From: Liopterus haemorrhoidalis
Lineage: Eukaryota; Arthropoda; Insecta; Coleoptera; Dytiscidae
Direction of reading: 5' to 3'
DNA length: 64,000 nucleotides
Assembly (NCBI GenBank): GCA_963971575.1
Contig: OZ020622.1
Coordinates: forward strand, 4,316,279 to 4,380,278
Under the pieces are notes generated by a model, which saw only the letters and a program-made list of their open reading frames with translations, had not been told where the DNA came from and ran no database searches. This document shows, one piece after another, positions 20,690-32,195 of this stretch. Position numbers and translations under genes: made by a program. Within the stretch, counting starts at the first letter, position 1. Each line of letters opens with the position of its first letter.

Positions 20690-21510
20690 ATTACAATTCA
20701 ATATTGTCTCCCTCAAAATAACTTCCTTGGGAAGCCACACAGCGCTGGAGACGGTTCTTCTAATCCTCATAGCAGTGCAGGAACTCGGATACTGGAATAG
20801 CTTCCGGTTACGGACGTTTGAATGTTTTCGAGTGTCCCAAAATGACGTCCCTTGAGGAGATTTTTCAATGGAAAGAGAGAAAAGTCACACAGACTCAAGT
20901 CAAGCGCATAAGGAGGCTAAGGAGCCACAGGATTGTTTTTACTGCCCAAAAACTCGTTTATTGAAATTGCTGTGTGACAAGGATTTTTCTCATCCCTAAT
21001 TCATTGGTCAAAATATGATGAACGGTAGTGTGAGTCAAATTCAACTCTTCCCCGATCATTCTGACTGTCAAACGACCATCTGAACGCACAAGATTTCGGA
21101 TTCTGACGACATTTTCATTGGTTCTTGAAGATGAAAGCCTTCCGCTGCGTGATTCATCTTCAATCAACTCTCTTCCTTCTGAAAATGACTTAAACCACCA
21201 TCTGGGTCCTTCACAAATCACTGCCTCCGTAGGCCTGCTGAAGTTTTGCAACAGTTTCCATTGCATTGTGTCCAAGTCTGAAGCAAAACCTGATAGCACA
21301 CCGTTGCTCGAAATATGTCACTAATTTTTAGAACGCACTTGAAAAAATTTCACGAAAAAACTCGCTTCGGACAACAAACTTACTCTAGCTAGTTCAAACT
21401 CGTACTGAAGGCGTATCACATGTTCAACTGCCGCCTCTCCAAGTCCCGCGTTCCAAATGTTTCCAGATCAAACGCTATGTTGCCAGTTCGGTTACTTAAT
21501 TTACACACCT
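20690..21510 (-). pseudogene. Mariner-type transposase, internally deleted
   Basis: Reads right to left. After a poor N-terminus comes the second HTH region (GRELIEDESRSGRLSSSRTN, RSDGRLTVRMIGEELNL, TTVHHILTNELGMRKILV). A stop and frame change follow. A C-terminal part reads LDLSLCDFSLFPLKNLLKGR, HFGTLENIQTSVTG, LQRCVASQGSYFEGDNIEL and stop (about 20697). The first two catalytic Asp residues are lost; the third may be the D in CDFSLFP. The right end toward 21510 reads CACACCTCG before TA, a plausible TIR tip; the left TIR is not seen. Confidence 0.75.
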
Positions 21511-21916
21511 CGTATCCTATTTAGCGTTAGTTCTGTGCTATTTTACAAATTCTCATATATTCCAAGTGTCCTATTTACGTTGATGTTGTAATAGTAGTTC
21601 TAATTAATTAGTACTGAGTTAGTGTTCTGTAATAACGAATGTTTTCGATCAGGCATAAATATCTTGTTGGAATTTATTGCGCTGTAAGGTAGGGTAATTT
21701 TACACCTTTCCCGGTACGCTACGGTAATTACTATAAAGCTTTATGATATTACTGGAATTCGGTGCACTTGGCAAATTGCAAACTGCATAACCGTTTTCAA
21801 TGTTATATTTTATACAAAGATTTATACACATAAAATTTTAATATAATATTCTAAGAAAATGGTACAGAGAAAATTTCAGGACTAGAGAATTTATAACAAC
21901 TGAACAACCTGAAAAA
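21511..21916. other. No recognisable feature
   Basis: AT-rich spacer between the mariner remnant and the family A repeat. Confidence 0.4.
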
Positions 21917-22487
21917 ATCAGCTGTGGCCACCACAGGACCGACCGCCATCACAAAATACTTCTATAAAATACATTCTAGCAGCAGAGTAGAAATAACTTG
22001 GCCCAATATTTTCTAACAGACACATTTCACGACAATGGAAACGTTACATAAGTATGAAAAAAAATTAAAAAACGTCTCAAATAAAAGTTATTAGTTATTG
22101 CATTTATAGCAACTTTTGTTAAATAAATTATTTCGAAATATTTTTCTGTTGCTAAATATTCGCAAAAATCTTAACATCGACACGAGTAAACTTCCATTTC
22201 TAGTCAACCGATTTTTACCAAAAGTTGATCAACTCGTGCCATTGATGTCAAAAGCTTAAATATGAAGTTTCATAAAAATCCTTTTAGCCGAATTTTCTCT
22301 GCACGTGTACACAGACAGACAGACAGATAGACGGACGGACGGACAGACAAACCTACAGACATCATGCTAAAAATAGTCAAAACGTTATGTAGGGAACTCA
22401 ATTCGTGGAGATCCATCGAAATCTCGAAATATTAAAATCGGTATGATCACAATACCTCCCTTATATATGTTGGCGGTCGGTAAAAAA
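21917..22487 (-). repeat. Family A interspersed repeat, full copy
   Basis: Best full-length member. One end has the hairpin GCTGTGGCCACCACAG and ACCGACCGCC (21938-21947). The other end has the inverted GGCGGTCGGT (22472-22481). In between are the conserved block (AAGTTGATCAACTCGTGCCA, GCACGTGTACACAGACAGAC), a GACA/GACG microsatellite (about 22313-22360) and 'cattatgtagggaactcaat'. Length is about 570 bp. The arrangement fits HINE-like elements; no ORF. Confidence 0.8.
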
Positions 22488-22596
22488 TAAATTTTATATC
22501 TATCCCTTTTTCGTTATTACCAACAAATAAAAAGTCGAATCGAACTAGACGGCTCGAAAACGGTTCTTGCCCGGCTCGACCCATCGATTTGACTTA

Positions 22597-23194
22597 TACC
22601 CTTTTCACACTAGAACTTTAAGATCGGATGTTAAAGTGAATGTATCTTTAAACGCTAATGTGAAACCGTATGGCCTCGTCTAAATACAAGCGATGTTTAA
22701 TACAGAGATCTGCGTCTTAAACATCGTCCGCATTGCCAACTTAATTTCTATTATAAAAAGATACTCCTTGAATTTGTGCTGTCAATATTTTATATTATCA
22801 TAAACAAGAATACTGTATTATATCGACGTTATAAGAAGTTTATACTTATTGTTATAATAAAATTATTTTAATAATGTGTTTAATAAAATACAGAGCTACA
22901 ATAATTGAGATTAAATGTATCGACTTACATGTTAATACAGGTGTAATATATTCTTTATTGTAGTGTCTTTATAGTAGAATGAAATGAAATATCCATATTT
23001 GTTTATAATAATTCAAAATGTGCGTCTGCGCAGACAGTTCAAAACTGGTAATTTCATGACGGTAATTTAAGGACAAAATTACTGTAGCTGATGACAGCAC
23101 CAGAGATTTAAACATCAAGTGTGATAGCATACCGATGTAAAACATCGGTGAACTTTAAGTTCACTCGTCTTAAAGTTCTAGTGTGAAAAGGGTA
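22597..23194. mobile_element. MITE with CCCTTTTCACACTAGAACTT inverted ends
   Basis: The left end at 22599 and right end to 23192 are inverted copies of about 26 bp, with TA on both sides (22597-22598, 23193-23194). The interior of about 540 bp is AT-rich without a transposase. TA duplication suggests the Tc1/mariner group, but the TIR is not one I can name. Confidence 0.8.
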
Positions 23195-24014
23195 TTATGC
23201 AGTGTGTCCGTCCTTGATTGCAAGAGAAACGTAATCAGTGGTATTGTCCTTGCCGCTAGGAAGAAATCATCGTTCGTCTACTAATCTAGTTACGTTATTC
23301 TGGCTCATCAGCCTATTCAGTTTGTCTTAGTCCTTATTTAATCCCTAAAATTTTACTTAACAAGATCTAATAAGTTGATTTGCGAGAATCCTATCCGCAG
23401 TATCTGTAAGCTGTCAAGTGTACTTATTTCCAAATCGGTAGTGTTAGCACCTCCGTCAGGAATCTTAGTAAATTAGTAGGGATTGGTGTTTGACAGTGAA
23501 TTAGATGAAATAAGTAGTATAGTCACGTGACAGACGGTTTTAGACAAGGTCGACAAACAGACATGTTGTATGAATTTACATATAAATAATCTCTGTTACA
23601 GACAATGTTGCATGACGTTGTTGCTATTCAGGACATGTTTCGATTCCAATACGATCCACGACTTGGTTATTACTACAAATTTGTTCGCAAATATGTTCTA
23701 AAACATTCATAATTCAACAAAATTTGACTTGAATTATCTCATCAGATACACTAAAATTAAACTAAAAGTATACTACAATGACAATCTACTGTAAAAACTA
23801 ATTCTGTGGTGACAGGTCAACTTAATTATTGAAGAGACGCAGTTAACGCAACTTATAACCCCAGAGATTATAAATTTCTTGTACAAAACTAACAATCTGA
23901 AATAAAATTAGTAACAATATATACACCAAATAATGTACCAAATTTTATCTATTAGGATATTCTTAATTGTAGAAATTTTTTTTGTAAAAATGTTGTTGCT
24001 CAATAACTTAATTA
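23195..24014. other. No gene recognised
   Basis: AT-rich, about 800 bp, with no TIR, domain or family repeat seen. Confidence 0.4.
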
Positions 24015-24112
24015 GGGCTTCTTAAACGATCCCGTTTTCCCGGGATCCCGTATGAAAAAAATACATCCCGTTATCCCGGGATTTCAACCCGGGAATACCG
24101 CTTTTTTAGGGT
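24015..24112. mobile_element. Possible hAT-type terminus
   Basis: AGGGCTTCTTAAACGATCCC followed by repeated CCCGGGA motifs (TTTCCCGGGATCCCG, TATCCCGGGATTTCAACCCG) looks like a hAT subterminal region. A hAT-like coding fragment begins at 25270, beyond a family E copy, so the two may be halves of one element split by E. This is inference. Confidence 0.35.
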
Positions 24113-25240
24113 TTTATAGGTATGACCAAAAAACCCTTATACCGTCATTTTGTCATCTGTCTGTCTTTAGGGTTTTGTAGGTATGACCAAAAAACCCTTA
24201 TACCGTCATTTTGTCGTCTGTCTGTCTGTCTGACTGTCTGTTCGGTACAAATTGTAGCCCAGCGGCTAAACCTAGAGAGTTGAAATTTAGCACGCTTATA
24301 CAACTCTTTGACCCGCACATAGGAAAAATACTAAAACATCTAAAAAACATATCCCCCTAAAAATATAAACAAATATGTGCTCATCGAAAAAAAAAATATT
24401 TTTTTATATTTCTGAGTAGGGTATCAAATGAAAGCCCTTGGTTCGTGGATTAACGATCATATTTTTATTTTTGCAAAATAAATTATTTTGAAGCGATTTT
24501 TGCCAAAATTGTGCAAAAAAAAAAATTTGTCCCACACCCTGTAGCCCAGATGGTTTAAACTAAAAATCTGAAAAAATTCTAAGTAATGTAAATTGGTGTG
24601 AACCGGAATAGTACAACAGGAATTTTTGATCAGATTATGTTTTTAGAAAAAAACGCATTTTTGTGTTTTTTGGCTAATAATGTACACAAGTTATAGCTTT
24701 GTAACACGTTACACTAGAAGGTGTATGCTGGTCTAGTGGTTATGACGCTGGCTTTTCACCCAACTTGATCCGAAAAGGATCGAACCCTGCAAAAAGAGAC
24801 AATATTATTTTTTGTTTTTTTTTTTTTTGAATTTTTATATTGTTTAAATTATTTTTTCAAAATTCTAGTTATATTTTGGCAAATGTTGCATTTAATTTTT
24901 AAAAGCGTAAATTTAATAAACAGTGGAAATTGTTTTAAATTATAATTTAATTCTGTTTCAATGTACACGAAATCAGAGGGGCGGCGCTTATAACAACCAA
25001 TGGAAGCCATAGGCACAATTTTTAAAATTCGTAATGAACCTTGCTATATAAATATAAAAAAAAAAAAAAAAAATACTGCACATATTTAGAAACCAAAATA
25101 ATGGTATTAGGCGTTCGAATTAAAATTAACAAAAAAAAAATAATATAAAATTTGTTTTGGCATCCCAAATAATCATCATTCACTTACTAAATACCTGCAA
25201 AACCCTGAAATGTGTGAAAATTCACACTTCACATCAATTT
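24106..25240 (+). repeat. Family E repeat (tRNA-cored), near full-length copy b
   Basis: It starts with two copies of the 5' module AGGGTTTTGTAGGTATGACC, each followed by AAAAAACCCTTATACCGTCA (24108 and 24166). Next come (GTCT)n, then 'gggtatcaaatgaaagccc', 'cccacaccctgtagcccag', and 'gatcagattatg'. The tRNA-like module is at 24725-24790. The 3' half ends with the hairpin GTGTGAAAATTCACAC (25212-25227) and TTCACATCA. The two outer ends share AGGGTTTTGYAGGTAT in opposite orientation. There is no conserved ORF. Confidence 0.85.
24725..24790 (+). other. tRNA-Glu-like module of family E copy b
   Basis: TGCTGGTCTAGTGGTTATGA is a good A box in the eukaryotic tRNA-Glu style. CTGGCTTTTCACCCA resembles a tRNA-Glu anticodon arm (TTC loop). 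GGATCGAACCC is B-box-like. The T arm and acceptor stem do not fold canonically, so it is tRNA-derived rather than a tRNA gene. A Pol III promoter role is possible but untested. Confidence 0.6.
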
Positions 25241-25269
25241 TTTGAGTTACGCAAAAACAATAATAATTT

Positions 25270-25665
25270 TTCGTCTAAAATGCTGGAATCTCTCCAACTG
25301 AGAATTGTCGAACGAAGGAATAATAATTTAGTTGGCTTACTAAAATACCTATACAACTCATCAAATTATAACACTACATACGAATCGGAAGTAAATTCCA
25401 TATTACTACTGCCGTCTAAATCAATATTGCAAGCTACAGCTAAAAAGTTATTTGCTAAACTTTTTGTTGCAAATGCGGATGCTTGTAGTATGGAAGATTT
25501 AGATAGTAGTGGTGATGAGGCTAAAAATTCACTGATGGCAGAGCGAGAAATCACGTCTGAAATGAGAATTGTCAAAAAAAGGTTATTGTTCGGCCAGGTT
25601 TGGAGAAGTAATGAGAAGGCCCAATACTCAACGAATTCCATGACGATGATGATTATTTTTCACAT
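25270..25665 (+). pseudogene. hAT-like transposase C-terminal fragment
   Basis: The meaningful part of the open frame begins at MLESLQLRIVERRNNNLVGL and continues KYLYNSSNYNTTYESEVNSI, LLLPSKSILQATAKKLFAKL, MAEREITSEMRIVKKRL. The pattern (LVGLLKYLxN..., LPSK...A..L..RLF, then EMxxxKKEL) resembles the helical region just before the hATC dimerisation domain. It ends where hATC should begin. The upstream codons (25157-25240) are family E sequence read in frame, so the apparent 171-codon ORF is chimeric. Confidence 0.5.
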
Positions 25666-26473
25666 ATTCTGAAGGTCATTTTAATCTGAATAATTGCAAT
25701 ATATCATGTCTTTTTATTGAGTATTTGAGCTTTGACTTTTAAATTATAATATTTTTATGCAGTTTTATTGATTTATATGAATTTTATTAATTTATTGCAA
25801 ATATTGACCTTTATAATTCATTCTAGATAAATCCCAGTCTAGATTTGGTAAATTTGGTAAATAGAACAAAGAACAATATTTCATTTCATATGTTTGGAAG
25901 CCTACATCACATAGAGTTTGGTTCTAAAAAAATAAAGACCAGCAAATGTGAGAGAACTTAAAATCCAAAAAGTCGAGGCCAGCATTTTGAAAAACCCTGT
26001 TCTAAAAGTGTTTTAAATGAAGGACCATATTCTAAATTTTATTTCGTGATAGAATTATTGATTTATGAATTGAAAGTGTGCATTGTAGCGTCTAAATTAG
26101 GTTATTATTATCCTCTTTAAAACTGTTATCAGAATGCAGCCGTCTCTTTCACTTGACCCGATTTCAGTGGGCGAAGAACTGGGGAAAATCTCTGAATCTC
26201 ATTCTTCACAGATAACAGATGAACCATGAAACATTCTCAAATGACTAAACTTAGGAAATTTTACAGAAATAAATACTTGGAGCATTAAATCAATCGATCA
26301 ATTTGATAAAAATCGGTAGCAAATTGTTATGAATTTTTTATTTTAAAATTATTATATTTTAAAGTTGCACCTAAGGGATTCTTTTGTAAAAAGAATTATG
26401 TCACAAATAATTTCCTATTATATTTACATAATATGTATTATATATTTCATTTTATAATACGTTAATATGCTCT
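25661..26473. other. No gene recognised
   Basis: AT-rich, about 800 bp; nothing supported. Confidence 0.4.
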
Positions 26474-26634
26474 ATGTTAGCCAGTGGCGGTCGGTGAAGC
26501 ATGTTTGGGAGGGCAATTGCTATGATCGGATAAGCTATCGCTCAACAGTAGTATAGCAACGACAAAGCACGAGCGTGTCCGATCATGCTGATTGCCCTCC
26601 CAAACATGCTTCACCGACCGCCGCTGATGTTAGT
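26474..26634. mobile_element. hAT-type MITE, 145 bp
   Basis: Element 26482-26626. The left end CAGTGGCGGTCGGTGAAGCA (then TGTTTGGGAGGGCAAT) is mirrored by the right end CATGCTTCACCGACCGCCGC then TG. It has an 8-bp target duplication, ATGTTAGC (26474-26481) and ATGTTAGT (26627-26634), with one mismatch. The arms cover most of its length. Confidence 0.92.
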
Positions 26635-26719
26635 TTAGAAAAATGTGTGTAAAAAGATAGGAACTGTTTGTCCTTGCTTCGGATTGGTTTAGAACATCAT
26701 CCCTATTACAATCTTAAAA

Positions 26720-27078
26720 TACCGATTTTTACAAAAAATTGATCAACTCGGGCCAATCAATTTTTGGTAAAAATTAGTTGACTAGAAATGGGAGTTTACT
26801 CGTGTCGATTTTAAGATTTTTGTGAATATTTCATAACAGGAAAATATTTCGATAAAATGTATTTAACCAAAGTTGCTAGAAAAATTGCTAAAATTTTATA
26901 TTTTATCTAAAGTATCTATTTTTTCATACTTACATGTAACGTTTCCATGGTCATGATAAACATCATCTCAGTTAGAAAATATTGGGCCAAGTTATTTCTA
27001 CTCTGCTGCTAGAATGTATTTTATACAAGTACTTTGTTATGGTGGTCGGTCCTGTGGTGGCCACAGCTCATTTTTTTT
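26720..27078 (+). repeat. Family A interspersed repeat, partial copy
   Basis: Matches copy 1 from 'gtaaaaattagttgactagaaatgggag' (about 26765) through TTTCCATGGTCATGATAAAC to the hairpin end GGTCGGTCCTGTGGTGGCCA (about 27044). The microsatellite core is missing. Confidence 0.75.
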
Positions 27079-27775
27079 ATATAAAGATATATCAACGGTG
27101 TACACAGTTGATTACAAAAAAAAACGCAGTCGGATGGATCTAAAAAATATGTATAATTTAATTTTTTTTAAATATAATTTTCTGCTCTATCTTGTGAACC
27201 ACTGGTTTAAAAAAATATATTTTCTATAAGCAGATGTTCACCTTGCTCTCCTATATCTTTGTTATATAGTGTGTGTTTTTTTTTTGTATTTCTTTAATAT
27301 TAAAGAAAATAATGGCTGGCTCCATTTTGCTGGTTCATCCTGTAAATTGCTATTATTTTTTTCAGATCGTTCTGAATGTCATTGCCCAGTTTTCCTACAT
27401 TGAATATTTACTTTTTAAACTCAGTTTTTAATTTATTTAATGCTTCATCAAGCAAGGAGTAAATTATAACGGAACTGCCAGTATTTGCACATCAAATGTC
27501 AACAGTTTTATTTAAAAATTCTTTTTCGTTTTGAATTCTAATTTTAACAAATCTCTACAGTTTAGTCTGATTATATTCGCGTTCCAGCACATGTAATCCG
27601 GTACAAATTCAATATCTTTGCTTGATGAAAAACGATGGTATTGGAATTTCGCAAAATTCGTTAAAATTTAATAGCAATTCTGATGAAATGCGATTTAAAA
27701 AAATAGGATTTAGAAAAAAAATCATTCTGTTTTACTTGTTGCTGTTTACTAAAGACTGTTTACTTGGATATATGA
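27079..27775. other. No gene recognised
   Basis: AT-rich; the open stretch 27622-27828 runs into family E sequence and is not credible as a gene. Confidence 0.4.
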
Positions 27776-27779
27776 GGTC

Positions 27780-28975
27780 TGCATTTTCACACATTTCAGG
27801 GTTTCGCAGGTATTTAGTAAGTGAATGATGATTATTTGGAATGCCAAAACAAATTTTATGTTAAAATATTTTTTTATTAATTTTAATTCGAATGTCTAAT
27901 ACCATTATTTGGGTTTATAAATATTTGCAGTTTTTTTTATATAGCAAGGTTCATTACTATTTTGAAAATTGCGCCTACAGCTTCCATTGGTTGTTTAAGT
28001 CATAAACTCCTTCCCTCTGATTTCGTATACATTCAAACATAGAATTAAATTATAATTTCAACACTTCCCACTGGTTATTAAATTTACGCTTTTAAAAATT
28101 AAATGCAACATTTGCCAAAATATAACTAGAATTTTGACAAAATAATTTAAACAAAATAAAAATGCAAAAAATAAAATTCGACGGGATTCGAACAGTAGTT
28201 TCAACTCACGAAGCGACAACGTTACCACAGTACTACGCAGTTTGCTGTATTAAATAGTAGATTAAATATTTTACATATTTTAGTTAAAAACACAAAAAAA
28301 GCGTTATTTTCCGAAAACATAATCTGATCAAAAATTCCTGGTTGTACTATTCCGGTTCACACCAATGTACATTACTTAGAATTTTTTCAGATTTTTAGTT
28401 TAAACCATCTGGGCTACAGGGTGTGGGACAAAAATTTTTTTGCACAATTTTGGCAAAAATCGCCTCAACATAATTTATTTTGCAAAAAATGAGTTATTTT
28501 CCGAATACATAATCTGATCAAAAATTCCTGTTGTACTATTGCGGTTCACACCAATGTACATTACTTAGAATTTTTTCAGATTTTTAGTTTAAACCATCTG
28601 GGCTACAGGGTGTGGGACAAAATTTTTTTTTTCACAATTTTGGCAAAAATCGCCTCTAAATAATTTATTTTGCAAAAATAAAATTTTGATCGTTAATCCA
28701 CGTACCAAGGGCTTTCATTTGATACCCTACACAGAATTGTACAAAATTTTTTTTTTTCGATGAGCATATATTTGTTTATATTTTTAGGGGGATATGTTTT
28801 TTAGATATTTTAGTATTTTTCCTATGTGCGGGTCAAAGAGTTGTATAAGCATGCCAAATTTCAACTCTCTAGGTTTAGCTGTTTGGCTACAATTTTTACC
28901 GAACAGACAGACAGACGACAAAATGACGGAATAAGGGTTTTTTGGTCATACTTACAAAACCCTAAAAATGGCACG
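27780..28975 (-). repeat. Family E repeat (tRNA-cored), near full-length copy c with internal duplication
   Basis: The reverse orientation of copy b. The TTCAGGGTTTCGCAGGTATT end lies at 27795; the tRNA-like module at 28178-28245; the 5' module (GACAAAATGACGG ... AAGGGTTTTTTGGTCATAC ... AAAACCCT) at 28916-28970. A 190-bp block is duplicated in tandem: 28301-28490 and 28491-28680. Its own 3' hairpin is truncated (only TTTTCACACATTTC remains). Confidence 0.82.
28178..28245 (-). other. tRNA-like module of family E copy c
   Basis: The minus strand reads GTAGTACTGTGGTAACG (A-box-like) and TGTTCGAATCCCGTCG, a perfect B-box core (GTTCGAATCC). The anticodon-arm sequence differs from the other copies. 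The acceptor stem is not convincing. Confidence 0.55.
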
Positions 28976-29064
28976 TATGAGGAAGAAAAGTAAGAAGTAC
29001 GAAGATGTGGTCACAAGCATACTTCACTACACTATTTAATTCTTTTTGCAACAGCAGGCAGTCC

Positions 29065-29069
29065 TCCGA

Positions 29070-29139
<70 letters not shown>

Positions 29140-29195
29140 GACAAAATGACGGTATAAGGGTTTTTTGGTCCTACCTACAAAACCCTAAAAATCGC
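29065..29195 (-). repeat. Extra family E 5' module with long (CAGA)n tract
   Basis: A second GACGACAAAATGACGGTATA ... ACCTACAAAACCCT module 200 bp beyond copy c, with an uninterrupted CAGA tract at 29068-29137. The frame-repeated serine/cysteine/valine/leucine ORF on the minus strand is simply the microsatellite. Confidence 0.85.
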
Positions 29196-29235
29196 CTTAA
29201 TTAATCAAGAATGTACCCAAAATTTATTGTAACTT

Positions 29236-29292
29236 ACTAGATACCTACGAAGTCCTGAAATATGTCTAAATTTACACTCCACATCCATATTT
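29236..29292 (+). repeat. Solo family E 3' end, degenerate
   Basis: ACTTACTAGATACCTACGAA followed by a mutated hairpin and CACATCCAT. The same module also stands alone at about 10090, 37375 and 59450. Confidence 0.6.
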
Positions 29293-30142
29293 ATAATGTG
29301 AGATTGAGAACTTCTGGTGGTATACAAAAATTGCGTTTTGTTCACATTACAGGTAAGAAGCTTCTAATCTTAAAGCAGCAAAGCAAACGTTGTCTTGGAA
29401 ACGTGGTATTGAGTAAACAGTCTCCCGCTGAGGTCTTGGGTCACAACCCCCTTTCCCCCAGGAGACCCTGCTTCAAATATAATGAACCCACCGTAATAAA
29501 ACTCTTACCTTGGTTTTATTGAGGGTTCCATGGATTTCCTTACAAAATCAAACTTATAACAGACCTGTCATTCGATTGAAAATTTTATGTTTTTGTTACG
29601 AATAATTTAAACGAAAATTTCATGAATAATAATTAAAGAATAATTGAATGGGAGAATAATTTAAAGGAGGATTTAATATGACAGTAAATTTGAAGTTTAT
29701 TAATACATTTTAAATTAAAATATTAATATTAAACATTGAGAACTTTTGGCTTACTTCTACATCTGCACAAACCAAGTATTGATTAATATGTCGCTTACTA
29801 CAATTGATTATTACACTGGTCCATTGTAGGTGCAAATAGCTTTTGTTTGTGTTAATTTTTTTAACTAACTAAGAAGAGGTCCTGGATGACAAAGGAAGAT
29901 TGCCTGGCTCGGTTACCTAAGGAAGTGGTTCGGAGAAACATTTACAGAACTATTTTGCAATGGGACAACAGATGAGACAAGAAAAGATTGGCACTCAATA
30001 AAAATCAATACAATGTAAAATAATTTTGAAAAATATTTTCCATAGTTAAACTGAACAATTTGATTGGATAAGATAGGAAAACGATTAATTTTTACTCAGT
30101 CATTTATATTGTTAAAACTAAAAATAATTTGAGACGTTAATT
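29293..30142. other. No gene recognised
   Basis: About 850 bp. A patch at 29875-29990 translates as RLPKEVVRRNIYRTILQWD, which might be a LINE scrap but cannot be assigned. Confidence 0.4.
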
Positions 30143-30995
30143 TATGCCTACGAAACCCTATACATTCCTGTATGCAATTATATTCGTAGATTCTTAGAGA
30201 ATAAATCTGCAAAATATTGTTCATTTCGGCCAAAAGATATAACAGTGTCTAAAGTTTATTTTTTATGCCTACAAAAACCTAGACATTTCTATATATAATT
30301 ATATTCGTAGATTTTTAGAGAATAAATCTGCAATATATTGTGCATATCGGTTAAAGGATATAGGCTTGTCTAGAGTTTTTCGTTTATGCCTACGAAACCC
30401 TAAACATTTGAATATGTAATTTTATCCGCAGTTTCTTAAAGAATAAATCTGCAAAATATTGTTCATATCGGTTAAAGGGTATAGGATTGTCTAGAGTTTC
30501 TTATATTCGTAGATTCTTAGAAAATAAATCTGCAAAATACTGTTCATATCGGTCAAAGGATACAGGAGTATTCTACGGTTTCTTAAATAATAAATCTGCA
30601 AAATATTTTTCATATCGATCAAAGAATATAAAAGTGTCTAGAGTTTCTTGTTTATGTCTACAAAACACTAGACATTTCTATATGGTGCTTTATGCACAGA
30701 TTTTTAGAGAACAAATCTGCAAAATATTTTTCATATCGATCAAAGAATATTGGAGTGTTTAGAGTTTCTTATTTATGTCTACGAATCCCTAGACATTTCT
30801 GTATGTTACTTTGTCCCCAGAATCTTAGAGAATAAATCTGCAAAATATTGTTCATATCGGTCAAAGGATATAGGAGTCTCTAGTTTATGCATACGAAATC
30901 CTAGACATTTATGTATGTAATTATATTCGTAGATTCTTAGAGAATAAATCTGCAAAATATTGTTCATATTGGTCAAAGGATATAGGATTGTCTGC
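30143..30995. repeat. 121-bp minisatellite array (about 7 units)
   Basis: Units begin TATGCCTACGAAACCCTA and contain GAATAAATCTGCAAAATATT and TCATATCGGTCAAAGGATAT. Unit starts are seen at 30143, 30264, 30385, 30653, 30774 and 30886. Three intervals are exactly 121 bp. Between 30500 and 30652 two shortened units of about 75 bp lack the TATGCC part. Mismatches are scattered among units. It ends just before a hAT transposase C-terminus. Confidence 0.93.
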
Positions 30996-31047
30996 CAATC
31001 ACGAGAACTTTAGGAAAAATGGACGTAACAATGTTACCGACACCACG

Positions 31048-31209
31048 TTATGTCTTTGCGAAGCAGAATTTTCAACGATGGTTAATATTAAGACAAAGAA
31101 ACGCGAGAGCCTGGGAAATTTAGAAGAGAAGATGCGAGTTGATTTATCATTTATTCGTCCCAATATTGCTGAAATCTGCAAAGATCACCAAGCTCATGTA
31201 TCGTATTAA
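31048..31209 (+). pseudogene. hAT transposase C-terminus (ZBED5/FAM200-like)
   Basis: The open frame ends LCLCEAEFSTMVNIKTKKRE, then LEEKMRVDLSFIRPNIAEIC, KDHQAHVSY and stop (31207-31209). The CExxFSxxVNIKTKxR...L...I.P.I..LC...QAHxS pattern is the last stretch of the hATC dimerisation domain in the ZBED5/FAM200/GTF2IRD2-related hAT branch. The frame upstream of about 31048 is not similar and runs into the minisatellite, so the hAT copy is 5'-truncated. It is a dead fragment. Confidence 0.65.
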
Positions 31210-31992
31210 ATTAGAGATTTTTTTTAAAGCATTGTAATTTTAAGTGGTTTTTAAATAAATATTTTTCCATCAATCAATATTTTATTCTTTTATAAAAGAA
31301 ACACTTTGAAGAAGGGGGTGGACAATCCTGCGCCCGCGAGACTAAGCACACTAGCGACACTATGCCTTTTTTTTTTCTTCAATAATGAATTTGTTTTTGC
31401 GAGAAATGTCCTTTTTTCTCATTGCGCCCTTGATTTCAAAAATGTTGTTCTTTACAACTTGAGTTGTATTGGTAGTGTTCCGCGCAAAAAAAATATCAGA
31501 GTTTAGTGTTCCCCGATTTCAAAAAGATTGTGAACCAAGGTAATAGAGTACTGTTTAAGTAGAAACGGAAAAATGAATTTTCTCGTTATTTTTTAACCCA
31601 ATTCCTCCGCCCCTGACAGTGACAAGCCTTCCCTTCTCATATCATGGCACGTTGAAGCCTTCAGCGACATTCTTACATCCTCGTGTCAAAAAAGATCAAT
31701 GATGGACCAACACCAGATATCGAAACTCGGAAAATGTTCTTTGCAACACCTTCTTTTTACTATATCCATCATGCGAGGACAGGTACACCATTCTTAATCA
31801 AAATGTCTTCATAATTCTATTCTTAGTTTCTATTTCAGGAGTTATGACAAGAATTCTCGATCTATAAGTGGAGACAGGAAAAAATTTCACTCATTTTACA
31901 CCACGAAAATAAAGTAATTAGTTATTACTTCAAACAGCGGTTGCCAGACTTTTTTGACTTGTAATATTTGTCGACGAAGATTCTGAACTATT
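31210..31992. other. No gene recognised
   Basis: A block at 31460-31505 (GTATTGGTAGTGTTCCGCGC ... ATATCAGAGTTTAGTGT) is shared with the 80-bp tandem repeat at 51066-51225. The rest shows nothing. Confidence 0.45.
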
Positions 31993-31993
31993 A

Positions 31994-32048
31994 CAAGGGT
32001 TACCTTTTATGTTTTTAAAAACGACCACTAGATGGCAGTATTGAAATG
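31994..32048 (+). mobile_element. Solo mariner terminal repeat
   Basis: CAAGGGTTACCTTTTATGTT followed by 'tttaaaaacgaccactagatggcagtattgaaatg' is a second copy of the 5' end of the mariner starting at 32198, in the same orientation, about 200 bp upstream. Confidence 0.75.
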
Positions 32049-32195
32049 CAGTATCGACACTGACGTTACCGCTGACGCCTGCCAAAACAAGACTATGGTT
32101 CAATCTAGAAGGTTATAAAATATAAGAGATGCTATTAGTTCGGATGGTGAGCAAGAATTATTGTCTTGTTTCACTCACTCTACTCACATCTGTAA

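Noticed and set aside
24725..24790. Functional tRNA-Glu gene
   Set aside because: Acceptor and T stems do not close and it is embedded in a dispersed repeat; called a tRNA-derived module instead.
25157..25672. A 171-codon single protein
   Set aside because: The first ~30 codons are family E terminal sequence; only the part from about 25270 resembles a transposase.
28962..29144. Minus-strand ORF with a repeated Ser-Val-Cys-Leu pattern
   Set aside because: It is the translation of the (CAGA)n microsatellite.
29340..29360. ACAGGTAAG motif at about 29351 as a recursive splice site
   Set aside because: Weak pyrimidine tract and GTAAGA context; not clearly above chance in 64 kb.
30143..30995. 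CRISPR-like array
   Set aside because: Units are 121 bp with similarity along the whole unit and no repeat/spacer alternation; this is an insect-type genome and a minisatellite.
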